Assembly: GCF_026427355.1 (NCBI RefSeq)
Contig: NZ_CP102664.1
Span: forward strand, 3,103,501-3,167,500
Source of the DNA: Sphingobium sp. JS3065
Lineage (GTDB): Bacteria > Pseudomonadota > Alphaproteobacteria > Sphingomonadales > Sphingomonadaceae
DNA: 64,000 nucleotides
Reading direction: 5' to 3'
Shown here: positions 55,560-63,170 of the stretch, in pieces
How the letters are laid out: every line of letters starts with the position of its first letter
Numbering within the stretch: position 1 is the first letter of the stretch
Notes under the pieces: model-generated
What the model saw: the letters and a program-made list of their open reading frames with translations, nothing else
Told to the model about the DNA's origin: nothing
Databases searched by the model: none
Program-made: the position numbers and the translations under genes

Positions 55560-56258
55560 TCAAGCCGGTGAATCGACCACCGGGTAGTGCGGCATCGGCC
55601 ATTCATGATCCGCGTTGTCCATCATCAGGTCGATAAACAGGGGCAGAAGGGAGCCCAGCAAGGCGCCGCAATCTCGAACTTGAGTGCGGTTGACCTCGCT
55701 ATTCCAGGTTGCCCCTCCGTGGACCAATTGGTTCCGCAGGACGTACAGGCGTCCAAACAATATCGACAGCAAGGTGGCGGTGTCGTGGCGACGAAGGGCG
55801 TTCGCCGTAGCAACGCGCTCCCGTTCCAGCATTCCGCTCCAATCCTCGAAACCGGCAACCTCATTGTGATGATGCCAGAAGGGCGCGAAGACATAGCGGT
55901 TGTCTAGCAGCAGCCTAATTTCTTGACTGAAGCGCTGCCAGACCAGGTCATAAATTCGATGTTTGCTGTCAAAGCCAACCAAAGTGGAGAAAAAGCGCGC
56001 GAAGGCATCGCGCTCGCGCTGACTCTCTCCACCCAACGCTAGGCTAACGTCGCCTGCGTACGCTGCGTTAAACCCGATCCAAAGCAGTATGAAGCGCACA
56101 TCTTCATCGCCCTCGTCGGCTTCTGCACGGCGCAGCCAGGAAAGTGCTCGGTGAACGCGAAGCGTAAGAGGCATGGCGAAGCTGTCGCGAAGGCTACGTT
56201 GCTTCCGCTTGAGCGCCTCAGGATGAAGCGGACTAGAAGATGGGTAGCGGAAAGACAT
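55560..56258 (-). CDS. HEPN-domain protein (putative RNase)
   Basis: The 232-residue helical product has the HEPN signature RNQLVH (Arg, Asn and His of Rx4H) near residue 178, in LYVLRNQLVHGGA, preceded by a helix FILLWIGFNAAYAG and by AFARFFSTL. It resembles Apea-like HEPN proteins, many of which are metal-independent RNases in toxin or abortive-infection systems. No MNT nucleotidyltransferase partner is adjacent. It is transcribed opposite to the SNase operon and separated from it by 90 bases. Confidence 0.75.
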   Translation of the reverse strand: MSFRYPSSSPLHPEALKRKQRSLRDSFAMPLTLRVHRALSWLRRAEADEGDEDVRFILLWIGFNAAYAGDVSLALGGESQRERDAFARFFSTLVGFDSKHRIYDLVWQRFSQEIRLLLDNRYVFAPFWHHHNEVAGFEDWSGMLERERVATANALRRHDTATLLSILFGRLYVLRNQLVHGGATWNSEVNRTQVRDCGALLGSLLPLFIDLMMDNADHEWPMPHYPVVDSPA

Positions 56259-56330
56259 TGCTCAGCTTCTCTGTTTCAGATGTCTAAGATAGTTCTACGA
56301 TGTAAAGATCGCGCAACCGGCCAACATTTA

Positions 56331-56894
56331 TCATGAATGAGGACCGTCTTGGTTCGAGATCAAGAGAGGAGGGGCCGCAGGCTCTTCGCCATCTGCGATA
56401 TATCCATGAATAATATCGCCCGCCTTGAAGGTTGCATTGCCGCCTTTGTTAAGGAGGCCGAGGAGACCAAAGCCTAACACGCCCAAAATGACTCCGCCTG
56501 TGTTTGAGGCTCCTTCAGCGCCCTTTGTACCAGTCAACGCGACCGGCCCCCATTGCGTGTCGACGTGGATCAAGCGCAGGCTCAGTTGGCCTTTTCCTCC
56601 CGCCGCGCTGGTGCCCGAGACGGAAACGATTTCGCCCCAAGCGACAGATCCGATCGGGATTGCGATTGTCCCGTCAACTGTCACGGGTGAGTTGACGCGC
56701 AGCCGGAAGCGCTCGCCGGCTTTCGCTGATCGGCTGTTCACTTCCCGAACAACCATCAGTTCGATGTCCGTCCCTTTTACCCAACGTGGATGGAATGAGG
56801 CCGGGACGACCGAGGCTTCTGAAGTGACGTCCTGTGCGGCCGCCAACGGGCTGCCGACTAGGAGAAGTCCTGCCATAAAGGCTGCGCGCAACAT
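56331..56894 (-). CDS. Secreted protein, paralogue of 57320-57964
   Basis: The 187-residue product has a signal peptide (MLRAAFMAGLLLVGSPLAAA). A beta-rich domain follows (GTDIELMVVREVNSRSAKAG, then ERFRLRVNSPVTVDG and IPIGSVAWGEIVSV) that matches residues 40-130 of the protein at 57320-57964. A glycine-rich hydrophobic segment follows (GGVILGVLGFGLLGLLNKGG). It is probably periplasmic or attached to the envelope. ATG 56894 is four bases after the stop of the next gene upstream, so the three secreted-protein genes form a leftward operon. Confidence 0.7.
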   Translation of the reverse strand: MLRAAFMAGLLLVGSPLAAAQDVTSEASVVPASFHPRWVKGTDIELMVVREVNSRSAKAGERFRLRVNSPVTVDGTIAIPIGSVAWGEIVSVSGTSAAGGKGQLSLRLIHVDTQWGPVALTGTKGAEGASNTGGVILGVLGFGLLGLLNKGGNATFKAGDIIHGYIADGEEPAAPPLLISNQDGPHS

Positions 56895-56898
56895 TGGG

Positions 56899-57291
56899 TT
56901 AGTGAGAGCCCGCAGCGGTAACTGCCGCGGTGGTGCCGCTGGCCGGCAAGAAGCGGACCGCCGTGCCAGTCGCATTTGCCTTGCCCCAGCTGAATGCCGA
57001 CACGTGAGCATCGCCATATTGCGCTTTGACCACGGCATCAGCACCGAGCTTCTGCGCGCGTTCCCAAAGCTCCTTGTAGATTTTGTCCTGCGAGGGCGAC
57101 TTGCTGAAAACGGTTGCTTTGCGGACGCCCGCCTTGACCTCTCCCAGGACCTCATAAGGGCGATCAGTGATGTCATACGGGAAAACGGGTACGCCGACTT
57201 CCTCATTCACAAGCGGCTGGGCTTGCGGTGCTTGGCCAAAGGCAGGCGCTGCAATACCCATCGAGAGGGCAGCAATCAGAACGAAACGCAT
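56899..57291 (-). CDS. Small secreted protein, YbjQ/DUF-like alpha-beta domain
   Basis: The 130-residue product has a signal peptide (MRFVLIAALSMGIAAPAFGQ) and a domain with YEVLGEVKAGV, a helix YKELWERAQKLGADAVVKAQ and a closing strand GKANATGTAVRF. The strand-helix-strand order with LGADAVV recalls heavy-metal-binding YbjQ-like folds and small lipoproteins of that type; this is a weak likeness. It lies between the two paralogous secreted proteins in the same operon. Confidence 0.65.
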   Translation of the reverse strand: MRFVLIAALSMGIAAPAFGQAPQAQPLVNEEVGVPVFPYDITDRPYEVLGEVKAGVRKATVFSKSPSQDKIYKELWERAQKLGADAVVKAQYGDAHVSAFSWGKANATGTAVRFLPASGTTAAVTAAGSH

Positions 57292-57319
57292 AAAGTGTAC
57301 TTTCCCTGTTGGAGCCGGC

Positions 57320-57964
57320 TTACTTCGCGGCAGTAGCTACTGCCGAACCTGGCTGAATTGCGGTTGCAACAGATGAGGAAGCTGCAATGGGAACGGTCAC
57401 AGGTTCAGAAGGCGCAGCCGCGGCGAAGACCAAAGGCACGTCTTCACCGATGAAGCCCTTGACCTGCGATCCGGCAGCGATTTTGGCGCTTGTGCCTGTA
57501 GTGAAAAATCCAACGACAGGAACGAAGGCCACAGCAGCTACGACACCTGCCGTTCCGGTAACGCCTTTGTCATCAAACGTGCCGGTCAGCCGGATCTGGC
57601 GCCCGTTCACGCTCACATTGAGGAGCGAGGCGGTCAAATGGCCAGACTTGCCCCACATCCCTTTATTACGAACTTCGGTGATTTCACCGACGGCTGGCGA
57701 ACCGACCGGAATGACGACCTGCCCCCCAACAGAAACCGGCTCGATCACGGAGAGCCTGAAGTGCTGACCTACCCGAAGCTTCTTGCCTTCGGTCGTCAGG
57801 GGCTCTTCCATCTTGAGTTGGATTTCAGTGCCAGTGCGGAGAACATTGCTGGCCGTCGGTCCGACAGCGAGGGCAGGCGCTTGAACCTGAGCATGTGCAG
57901 GCGTTGACGACGCGATTGCGCACGCAAGCGCAACATACATCAATCTCATTGATTTTACCCCCAT
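57320..57964 (-). CDS. Secreted protein with a beta-rich domain, first of three
   Basis: The 214-residue product starts at ATG 57964 with AAGG six bases ahead. A signal peptide (MRLMYVALACAIASSTPAHA) is followed by the domain GTEIQLKMEEPLTTEGKKLR, VGQHFRLSVIEPVSVGG and VIPVGSPAVGEITEV. A hydrophobic glycine-rich hairpin follows (GVVAAVAFVPVVGFFTTGTS). Its domain recurs at 56331-56894, so a duplication occurred. The GQHFRL/VPVGS arrangement resembles bacterial SH3-like or type IV secretion-associated barrel domains, but I cannot name the family. Confidence 0.7.
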   Translation of the reverse strand: MGVKSMRLMYVALACAIASSTPAHAQVQAPALAVGPTASNVLRTGTEIQLKMEEPLTTEGKKLRVGQHFRLSVIEPVSVGGQVVIPVGSPAVGEITEVRNKGMWGKSGHLTASLLNVSVNGRQIRLTGTFDDKGVTGTAGVVAAVAFVPVVGFFTTGTSAKIAAGSQVKGFIGEDVPLVFAAAAPSEPVTVPIAASSSVATAIQPGSAVATAAK

Positions 57965-58063
57965 ATTTGGCCTTCCCCAAGGCCAGTCAACGTGTTGCAG
58001 AGCGCCGGTCGGGATGTCAAGCGACTGGCCACAGGGATTGAAAAACCTTGTGGGCCGACGGTT

Positions 58064-58252
58064 TTACTGAATTGAGTCTGGTCGAAGTATTTGGTCCATT
58101 TTGGATGCTATCAGCTTCCAGAAGGACAACCCTTCCCAATCAGCTTCGACAGCAAGTTCGCCGATCCGCTCGGCTACTTTGACCGGCGCTTGGTTACCAT
58201 GTCTCCTCAACAGCATCATGGCTGCGCCCAGTGCGATATGATCGTTGGTCAT
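58064..58252 (-). CDS. Small DUF6961-like protein
   Basis: The 62-residue product resembles the DUF6961 family common in sphingomonads: MLLRRHGNQAPVKVAERIGE, then a W-rich end GLSFWKLIASKMDQIL. GGAG lies nine bases before ATG 58252. These proteins are small, helical and uncharacterised. The 278 bases that follow upstream (58253-58530) hold no convincing gene; a 24-codon frame for a single hydrophobic helix (minus strand, GTG 58389 to stop at 58315) is the only thing I see there. Confidence 0.6.
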   Translation of the reverse strand: MTNDHIALGAAMMLLRRHGNQAPVKVAERIGELAVEADWEGLSFWKLIASKMDQILRPDSIQ

Positions 58253-58530
58253 CCTATCGCTCTCCTGGATTAGCTCTTAACGCCGGACGGCGTCTGGACT
58301 TCCACCGTCATCTTCTAGCGATAGCGGTGCTCGCCAAGGATACCGTAGCCGTAGGCGGTAAGTACAAGTGCGATACCCGCGATCAGCACTCCAAAGTTAT
58401 CCAGCAGCCGCGTACGACATATCCCGTTTTGACGTGAGCCTTATTGTATGGAGATATTTCGATCAGACTAATAGCTGGGGCGGTGGCCTAGTCGTCATAT
58501 AAACGCTGGATTTCGAGCGGATTGAAGCTG

Positions 58531-58986
58531 TCATGCCCTCGGAAAATCGCGAGGGGTGCGGACATCGAGCGTCGGGAATAGGCCGCGCATATGACCGATG
58601 TTCCAGGTCACGATCGTTGGGACACCGTGTACCACCGCTGTTTGGCCGATCATTCGATCGTAGAGGCGAGCCCCGATCCCGCCATCGGCTGCATAGCTGC
58701 GCACCGTGTCGAACGTCTGCGCCGGGGTCAAGCCGATCAAGTGGGTGACGGTTCTCACGCTTTCAAGCGCGGCCCAGGCTTCCTCTGCCGTGAAACGAAA
58801 TGGCGCGTGTGTGCCGCGACGGGTCAGGGTGCTATAGACTTCGGCATAGCTGTGTGCGGCAACGCCCAGCACATGACCGCGACCAGCGTCGAACAGGTCG
58901 GCCGACGAAGCATGATGCTCATGATCGCCTGCCAACGCCGCTATAATCACATTGCTGTCGATCAGCGCGTCAATCGTCAATGTCAT
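58531..58986 (-). CDS. PIN-domain toxin (VapC-like)
   Basis: The 151-residue product is a PIN nuclease with the acidic set in order: IDSNVIIAALAGD (first Asp), HSYAEVYSTL (Glu), ARLYDRMIGQTA (Asp) and a C-terminal TWNIGHMRG. Such toxins cut tRNA or rRNA when freed from the antitoxin. I start it at ATG 58986; the longer frame to 59115 lies inside the antitoxin gene. It overlaps the antitoxin gene by 17 bases, the usual arrangement for coupled translation. Confidence 0.88.
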   Translation of the reverse strand: MTLTIDALIDSNVIIAALAGDHEHHASSADLFDAGRGHVLGVAAHSYAEVYSTLTRRGTHAPFRFTAEEAWAALESVRTVTHLIGLTPAQTFDTVRSYAADGGIGARLYDRMIGQTAVVHGVPTIVTWNIGHMRGLFPTLDVRTPRDFPRA

Positions 58987-59239
58987 GTTCACGGGATCGA
59001 TCGAGAGCCTCATTGGCGCTTTCGAGGCTGACGGGCTTGCCGCTCGCCGGACGAACCAGCAGCGCGCCGCGCCGCACCAGCTTGCCGGTATTGGCTGGAA
59101 TACCTGGCGGGACATAACCTCGCAGCGCGTCCTCGATCACCTCACTGGCCGTCATGCCGGTGAGCTTCGTAAGCGCATGGACCCGATCGCGCGCAAAAGC
59201 CGAGCGGACGTTGAGCTGGATATTTTCGGCACGACCCAT
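58970..59239 (-). CDS. Ribbon-helix-helix antitoxin of the PIN toxin
   Basis: The 89-residue product has an N-terminal RHH-like DNA-binding part (NIQLNVRSAFARDRVHALTK, then LTGMTASEVIEDALRGY). A C-terminal acidic tail (LESANEALDRSREHDIDD) is suited to wrap around the toxin. It precedes and overlaps the toxin gene. The pair probably represses its own promoter in the 131-base space up to 59371. Confidence 0.85.
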   Translation of the reverse strand: MGRAENIQLNVRSAFARDRVHALTKLTGMTASEVIEDALRGYVPPGIPANTGKLVRRGALLVRPASGKPVSLESANEALDRSREHDIDD

Positions 59240-59370
59240 GACCGACTCCTTTGCGACACAGATATATCATGTCGACGCTCGGCGGGCTATCAAAATTCTG
59301 TTTTGGCTAGCCCTGGAATCTGACACCGTCGTTTCATCCTGGTAGAAAAGAGGACTTGCGGGAATCGACT

Positions 59371-59919
59371 TCACTGGTCCAGTTTCCAATCATTATCTGC
59401 AATGATGTTTCGCATCTTCCAAACCACGCGTGGATGAGGTCCTCCTGCGCCGCTGAATTGGGGATATACCGTAAAATGCGTGCGGAAGCCCGGCTTCAGG
59501 TCGAGCGACAGATTATCATGGCTTTCGCTGACCGGAGTGCACCGGCCGATCGGCTGGTCGGGTGTGTCGCATTCGTAAAGGCGACCGACCAGAGCCGCGC
59601 TTTCGAGTGCCTCCCTCCCATGGTTTTGAAACCATCCTTTCACGGAATAGCGAAGCTGCTGATCGTCAGCGTTGGATTGAAGAGCCTGCTCCTTGATTGT
59701 CCATTCTGCGATGGGAGAGCTTGCGGGTAGCTCATGTTCGCTCCACCAATCTTGAAACGCTAGAAATCCCAGCCATGCGACGAGCGCGTAAACGGCCCAA
59801 CGGAAAGGGGCTACCTGCATCATTAACGCGAAGGCGACGCCCGCGCCCACCCAGGCTAGAAGATCCTTCTCGCGTTCCGCCACACCTGCTCCCCGCCGTT
59901 GTTCGGAGTCTGATGACAT
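59371..59919 (-). CDS. Membrane protein of unknown function
   Basis: The 182-residue product has two close hydrophobic helices at residues about 22-55 (LLAWVGAGVAFALMMQVAPF, then AVYALVAWLGFLAF), followed by a soluble beta-rich domain (EWTIKEQALQSNADDQQLRY, and a HFTVYPQF strand). The C-terminal domain resembles small extracytoplasmic domains that handle charge or ligands, but I recognise no family. It stands alone between the antitoxin and the dGTPase genes. Confidence 0.6.
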   Translation of the reverse strand: MSSDSEQRRGAGVAEREKDLLAWVGAGVAFALMMQVAPFRWAVYALVAWLGFLAFQDWWSEHELPASSPIAEWTIKEQALQSNADDQQLRYSVKGWFQNHGREALESAALVGRLYECDTPDQPIGRCTPVSESHDNLSLDLKPGFRTHFTVYPQFSGAGGPHPRVVWKMRNIIADNDWKLDQ

Positions 59920-60061
59920 GACGCTGCGTCAAAATCGGTCACAAGACTTGCAGTTGGATCTCGATCTTGACCACCCGCCTTCTGAGATGCTGATATGCAA
60001 GCCGCCTGCACTTGGTTAGCTCAGATCCGCGCCGTAACAGCTGAGGGACACCTTCAGCATT

Positions 60062-61402
60062 TCAAAGCTTGTCAAAAACCGATCCCATCCGCGGTGCGAA
60101 AAGGCGTTCATAGGTTCGCAGCAGGTGGGAATCCGTCATGCCTGAAACATAATCACAGATGATCCTCATCGGATCGGAAGCGCTGGCGAGTTTGGCGTAC
60201 GCATCGCCGGGCAGGAACCTCTTGGGCTCAGACTTCATGACCTCGAATACGGCGATTACCATCATCTGCCCTTTGAACTCGAGATGCTGGACGCTGGGGC
60301 TACAAATGACTTCCTCGTAAACCAGGTTCGTTACCGCTGTCAGGAAATCCGCTACGGGTTTTGGGACCTCCGCACGATACCGAAGCCTCGGCTCCTCAAA
60401 TTCGGCTTCGTCGCGGATCTGGATGCTCGGGATGACGAAGTTGAGGATCCGGTTGATCTGGTGTTTGCGGTCGTTGCCGTCACCAAATAGGCGATCGAGT
60501 AGGCCCCCATATACGTCGTTGCCATACTGCCCGCGATATTGGCTGCTAAGATAGTCAAGTAGGCCCTGGCAGGCCGCGGCGGGTACGTGCGTTTGAAACT
60601 GCTTTTGATCTATCAGTCTGAGCTCGAGCGCGTCCTCTAGGTCGTGGATGCCGAAGCTGATGTCATCTGCAAGGTCCATGATCGAGCAAGCGAGGGATTT
60701 ATGACGTGCCTTGGCATGCCTACCTGCTCGAATGTCAAACTGGCGGAAAGCATCCTGATCGCTCTTGGAGAGCGGGGAGAGGATCCAGTCCACGACATCC
60801 TGTTCGCTATCCATGAAGCATTTCGGAGGCTCGGATACCTTGCGATCAAGCAGCGGCGTGCCGCTTGTATCTGCTAACATTCCCGGACGGAGGTCTGGGT
60901 TGGCCACTTCGCTGAACGGCGCGGGATATTTGAGAACGCCGAGCAGCGTTTCGCGCGTCAGGTTCGAACCCGCAACCTCAGAAAATTTCTCCAAGCGCGA
61001 TAGAATCCGAAGCGTTTGGCCGTTCCCTTCAAAGCCGCCATGATCTCTCATGCAGTAGTTGAGGGCAATTTCGCCGCCATGGCCGAATGGAGGATGCCCC
61101 AGATCATGGGTGCAGGCGATCGCCTGAAGGAGCGCATGTTCGGGAAGGTGCTCGAGGGCCGGATGGCCGGGCAGATTATGGACCAACTGTTTGGCTAACC
61201 CGCCAGCGATCTGCGCGACTTCAAGCGAATGCGTGAGGCGAGTGCGGTAGAAATCGCTTTCCCCTAGGTTGAGGATTTGGGTCTTACCCTGCAGCCGCCG
61301 AAAGGAGGCTGAGTGAACGACGCGGCCATAATCCACGTCGCCCTCAGACCGCGCATCGAAAGACTTTCGCAACTCTGGTGTTCTGCGATCAAGCCAGCTC
61401 AT
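60062..61402 (-). CDS. dgt: dGTP triphosphohydrolase (Dgt-like HD enzyme), likely anti-phage type
   Basis: The 446-residue product hydrolyses dGTP (or other dNTPs) to nucleoside and tripolyphosphate. HD residues are complete: SFRRLQGKTQ, then RTRLTHSLEVAQI (His), ACTHDLGHPPFGHGGE (His-Asp near 98) and DLADDISFGIHDLEDA (Asp). It is shorter than E. coli Dgt (505). GGAG lies five bases before ATG 61402. Enzymes of this group deplete dNTPs during phage infection, and the location in a defence island fits that role. A housekeeping dGTPase is the alternative. Confidence 0.9.
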   Translation of the reverse strand: MSWLDRRTPELRKSFDARSEGDVDYGRVVHSASFRRLQGKTQILNLGESDFYRTRLTHSLEVAQIAGGLAKQLVHNLPGHPALEHLPEHALLQAIACTHDLGHPPFGHGGEIALNYCMRDHGGFEGNGQTLRILSRLEKFSEVAGSNLTRETLLGVLKYPAPFSEVANPDLRPGMLADTSGTPLLDRKVSEPPKCFMDSEQDVVDWILSPLSKSDQDAFRQFDIRAGRHAKARHKSLACSIMDLADDISFGIHDLEDALELRLIDQKQFQTHVPAAACQGLLDYLSSQYRGQYGNDVYGGLLDRLFGDGNDRKHQINRILNFVIPSIQIRDEAEFEEPRLRYRAEVPKPVADFLTAVTNLVYEEVICSPSVQHLEFKGQMMVIAVFEVMKSEPKRFLPGDAYAKLASASDPMRIICDYVSGMTDSHLLRTYERLFAPRMGSVFDKL

Positions 61403-61928
61403 TATGTCTCCAGTTCCTCAGCGCAATATCTGCCCGCTAGCATGGAGAATGGAGTGCGGGAACCGACGCTGTTTCGCCAATGACGCGCAGCTGCTGAATG
61501 AACGTCGCAAGAGGGGGAGTCCTATCCTCAAACCTCACCACGGATCAAAGAGCCCGCTTATGCGGTGCTGGTTGGAAGGAAGATGTCGCGGGCGACGCTT
61601 CCACAAAAAATTAAGAACTTAGAACGTAACGACTGCGGAATGGTGACTTCTGGAACGGCAGGGATCGGCTCGACGCGACCAATTTTGTCGTGCAATCAGA
61701 TATCATCCCTCAGCGCCCCTTGGGATCGATGCATAGGGCAGGCAGCCCGTGGGCATTGGCAGGAGAAGTTCGAAATTGACGCAGCGTAATATCACCCCGG
61801 TCGATATCGAGATTGCGGGAATCCTGTATCCTTTCAGAGCTGACTCCAGAGATGGCGTGATGACTAAGCATTTCGCGATCAAACATTACGCCTGATGCGG
61901 CCGGTCTTTGGCGTCGGGACCACTGTAG
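61403..61928. other. 526-base non-coding stretch
   Basis: No gene is convincing on either strand. It should contain the promoter of the dGTPase gene. The motif GCGACCAATTTTGTCG (61675-61690) is identical to one at 33875-33890, upstream of the double-GHKL operon. Confidence 0.5.
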
Positions 61929-63170
61929 TTACGGCACCAGCCAGTGTTCCCCATCGGCAAGGCGCTGGATAGGCGGAAGGTCGATGCCGGGTGCATCCCA
62001 TGACAAACCGTGGACTGGGACCAGGGCGCGCGGGTTTACCGCTTTGGCAAAGCGCGCGATGTCGGAAGGGCTGGCGTGGCCGCTGGTGTGGAGGTGCAGT
62101 GCCTTCGCACCGGCCTGCCGGGCACGACCCCAACCCGCGGCTTCATCCAAGTAGCCGCGCCAGTTAGAGAAGACGTATGCATCGCGCTCTGTGAAGCCGA
62201 GGCCGCCGCGCGCGAACTCCGCCACCATGGAGTCCCGCGTCATAACTATTGCGCGACCGCCTGATAGACGCTTGCGGGAGGTGGCATATGGTTTCCGAGC
62301 AAGAGCGTCGACCCAGTCATCGCGACCTTGCCTTGCATAGAGGCGTTTTCCTGAGCCGGTAATGATTACCTGCAACTCGGGGAATCGCGGATCGCCGGGG
62401 AAGGGGATCCCCGTGCCAGGTGCAATCCGTTGCAGTACGTCTGCGCCATAGAGGTCCACCACCAGGGAACGCCCGGTGCGTTTCGCGGCGCGGAACAATG
62501 TGACTGTTCGGTCGAGATTCTGTGCGGACCAGTTTACGAAGATGTGTCCCTGCACCTCCTGAGCAAGCTGGGTAAAATCCTGTTCCAGCTCTGCCTCGGT
62601 GACGACAGGCTTGTGGGTTCCCAGGTTCGTGCCTTCGATGATCAGTGCGTCCACATCTCGGGGCGGATTTGCGATCATCGCCTCAACGAGTGCGGCCTTA
62701 CGCCCGTGGCAGCGAAAATCTCCTGAATAGAGTATGCGGCGGCCCTCTGCTTCGATCAGGAGCATGTATGCGTCAGCGGCGCTATGGTCGGTGAGGAAAG
62801 GTGTCACCGAGAATGCGCCGAGGGCAAGAGGACATGACCTAGCCCGCCACGTGGAGATCGAACGGGAAAGCGGCGTCCCGAACAGACCAGAAGTAAGCCG
62901 CATCAACTCCGCTGCTTTTTCACCGGTCCAAAGGGGCCAATGCGCGGGCAGTTCGTCGATCAGGCCCCAGTGATCCATGTGCGCGTGGCTGAACAGAACG
63001 GTGGCGGGACCGTAGCGATCGAGTGTCTGGGGTAGGAGGCCGCTCGCCTCGCGCGGTGCGTCGAGCGGCCGGCCGGCATCCAGGATCAAGCGCTCGCCTC
63101 CTGAGGCGACGAGTTCGATGCACGAGCCGCCGATCGCGCGTGTGCCGCGATGGACAATCACCTCAAGCAT
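61929..63170 (-). CDS. Metallo-beta-lactamase-fold hydrolase (RNase J/CPSF-like)
   Basis: The 413-residue product begins EVIVHRGTRAIGGSCIELVA. It carries the zinc motif LFSHAHMDHWG near residue 65, LTDHSAADAYMLLIE, the aspartate in ILYSGDFRCHGRK and a C-terminal histidine in LHLHTSGHASPSDIARF, a beta-CASP-like arrangement. Such enzymes process RNA or DNA; the exact substrate is unknown. The start overlaps the stop of the preceding gene by one base (TGATG), so the two work together. Confidence 0.85.
   Translation of the reverse strand: MLEVIVHRGTRAIGGSCIELVASGGERLILDAGRPLDAPREASGLLPQTLDRYGPATVLFSHAHMDHWGLIDELPAHWPLWTGEKAAELMRLTSGLFGTPLSRSISTWRARSCPLALGAFSVTPFLTDHSAADAYMLLIEAEGRRILYSGDFRCHGRKAALVEAMIANPPRDVDALIIEGTNLGTHKPVVTEAELEQDFTQLAQEVQGHIFVNWSAQNLDRTVTLFRAAKRTGRSLVVDLYGADVLQRIAPGTGIPFPGDPRFPELQVIITGSGKRLYARQGRDDWVDALARKPYATSRKRLSGGRAIVMTRDSMVAEFARGGLGFTERDAYVFSNWRGYLDEAAGWGRARQAGAKALHLHTSGHASPSDIARFAKAVNPRALVPVHGLSWDAPGIDLPPIQRLADGEHWLVP

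Noticed and set aside
58315..58389. 24-codon frame for a single hydrophobic helix (minus strand)
   Set aside because: It has a GTG start without proper spacing to a ribosome binding site and is too short to support.
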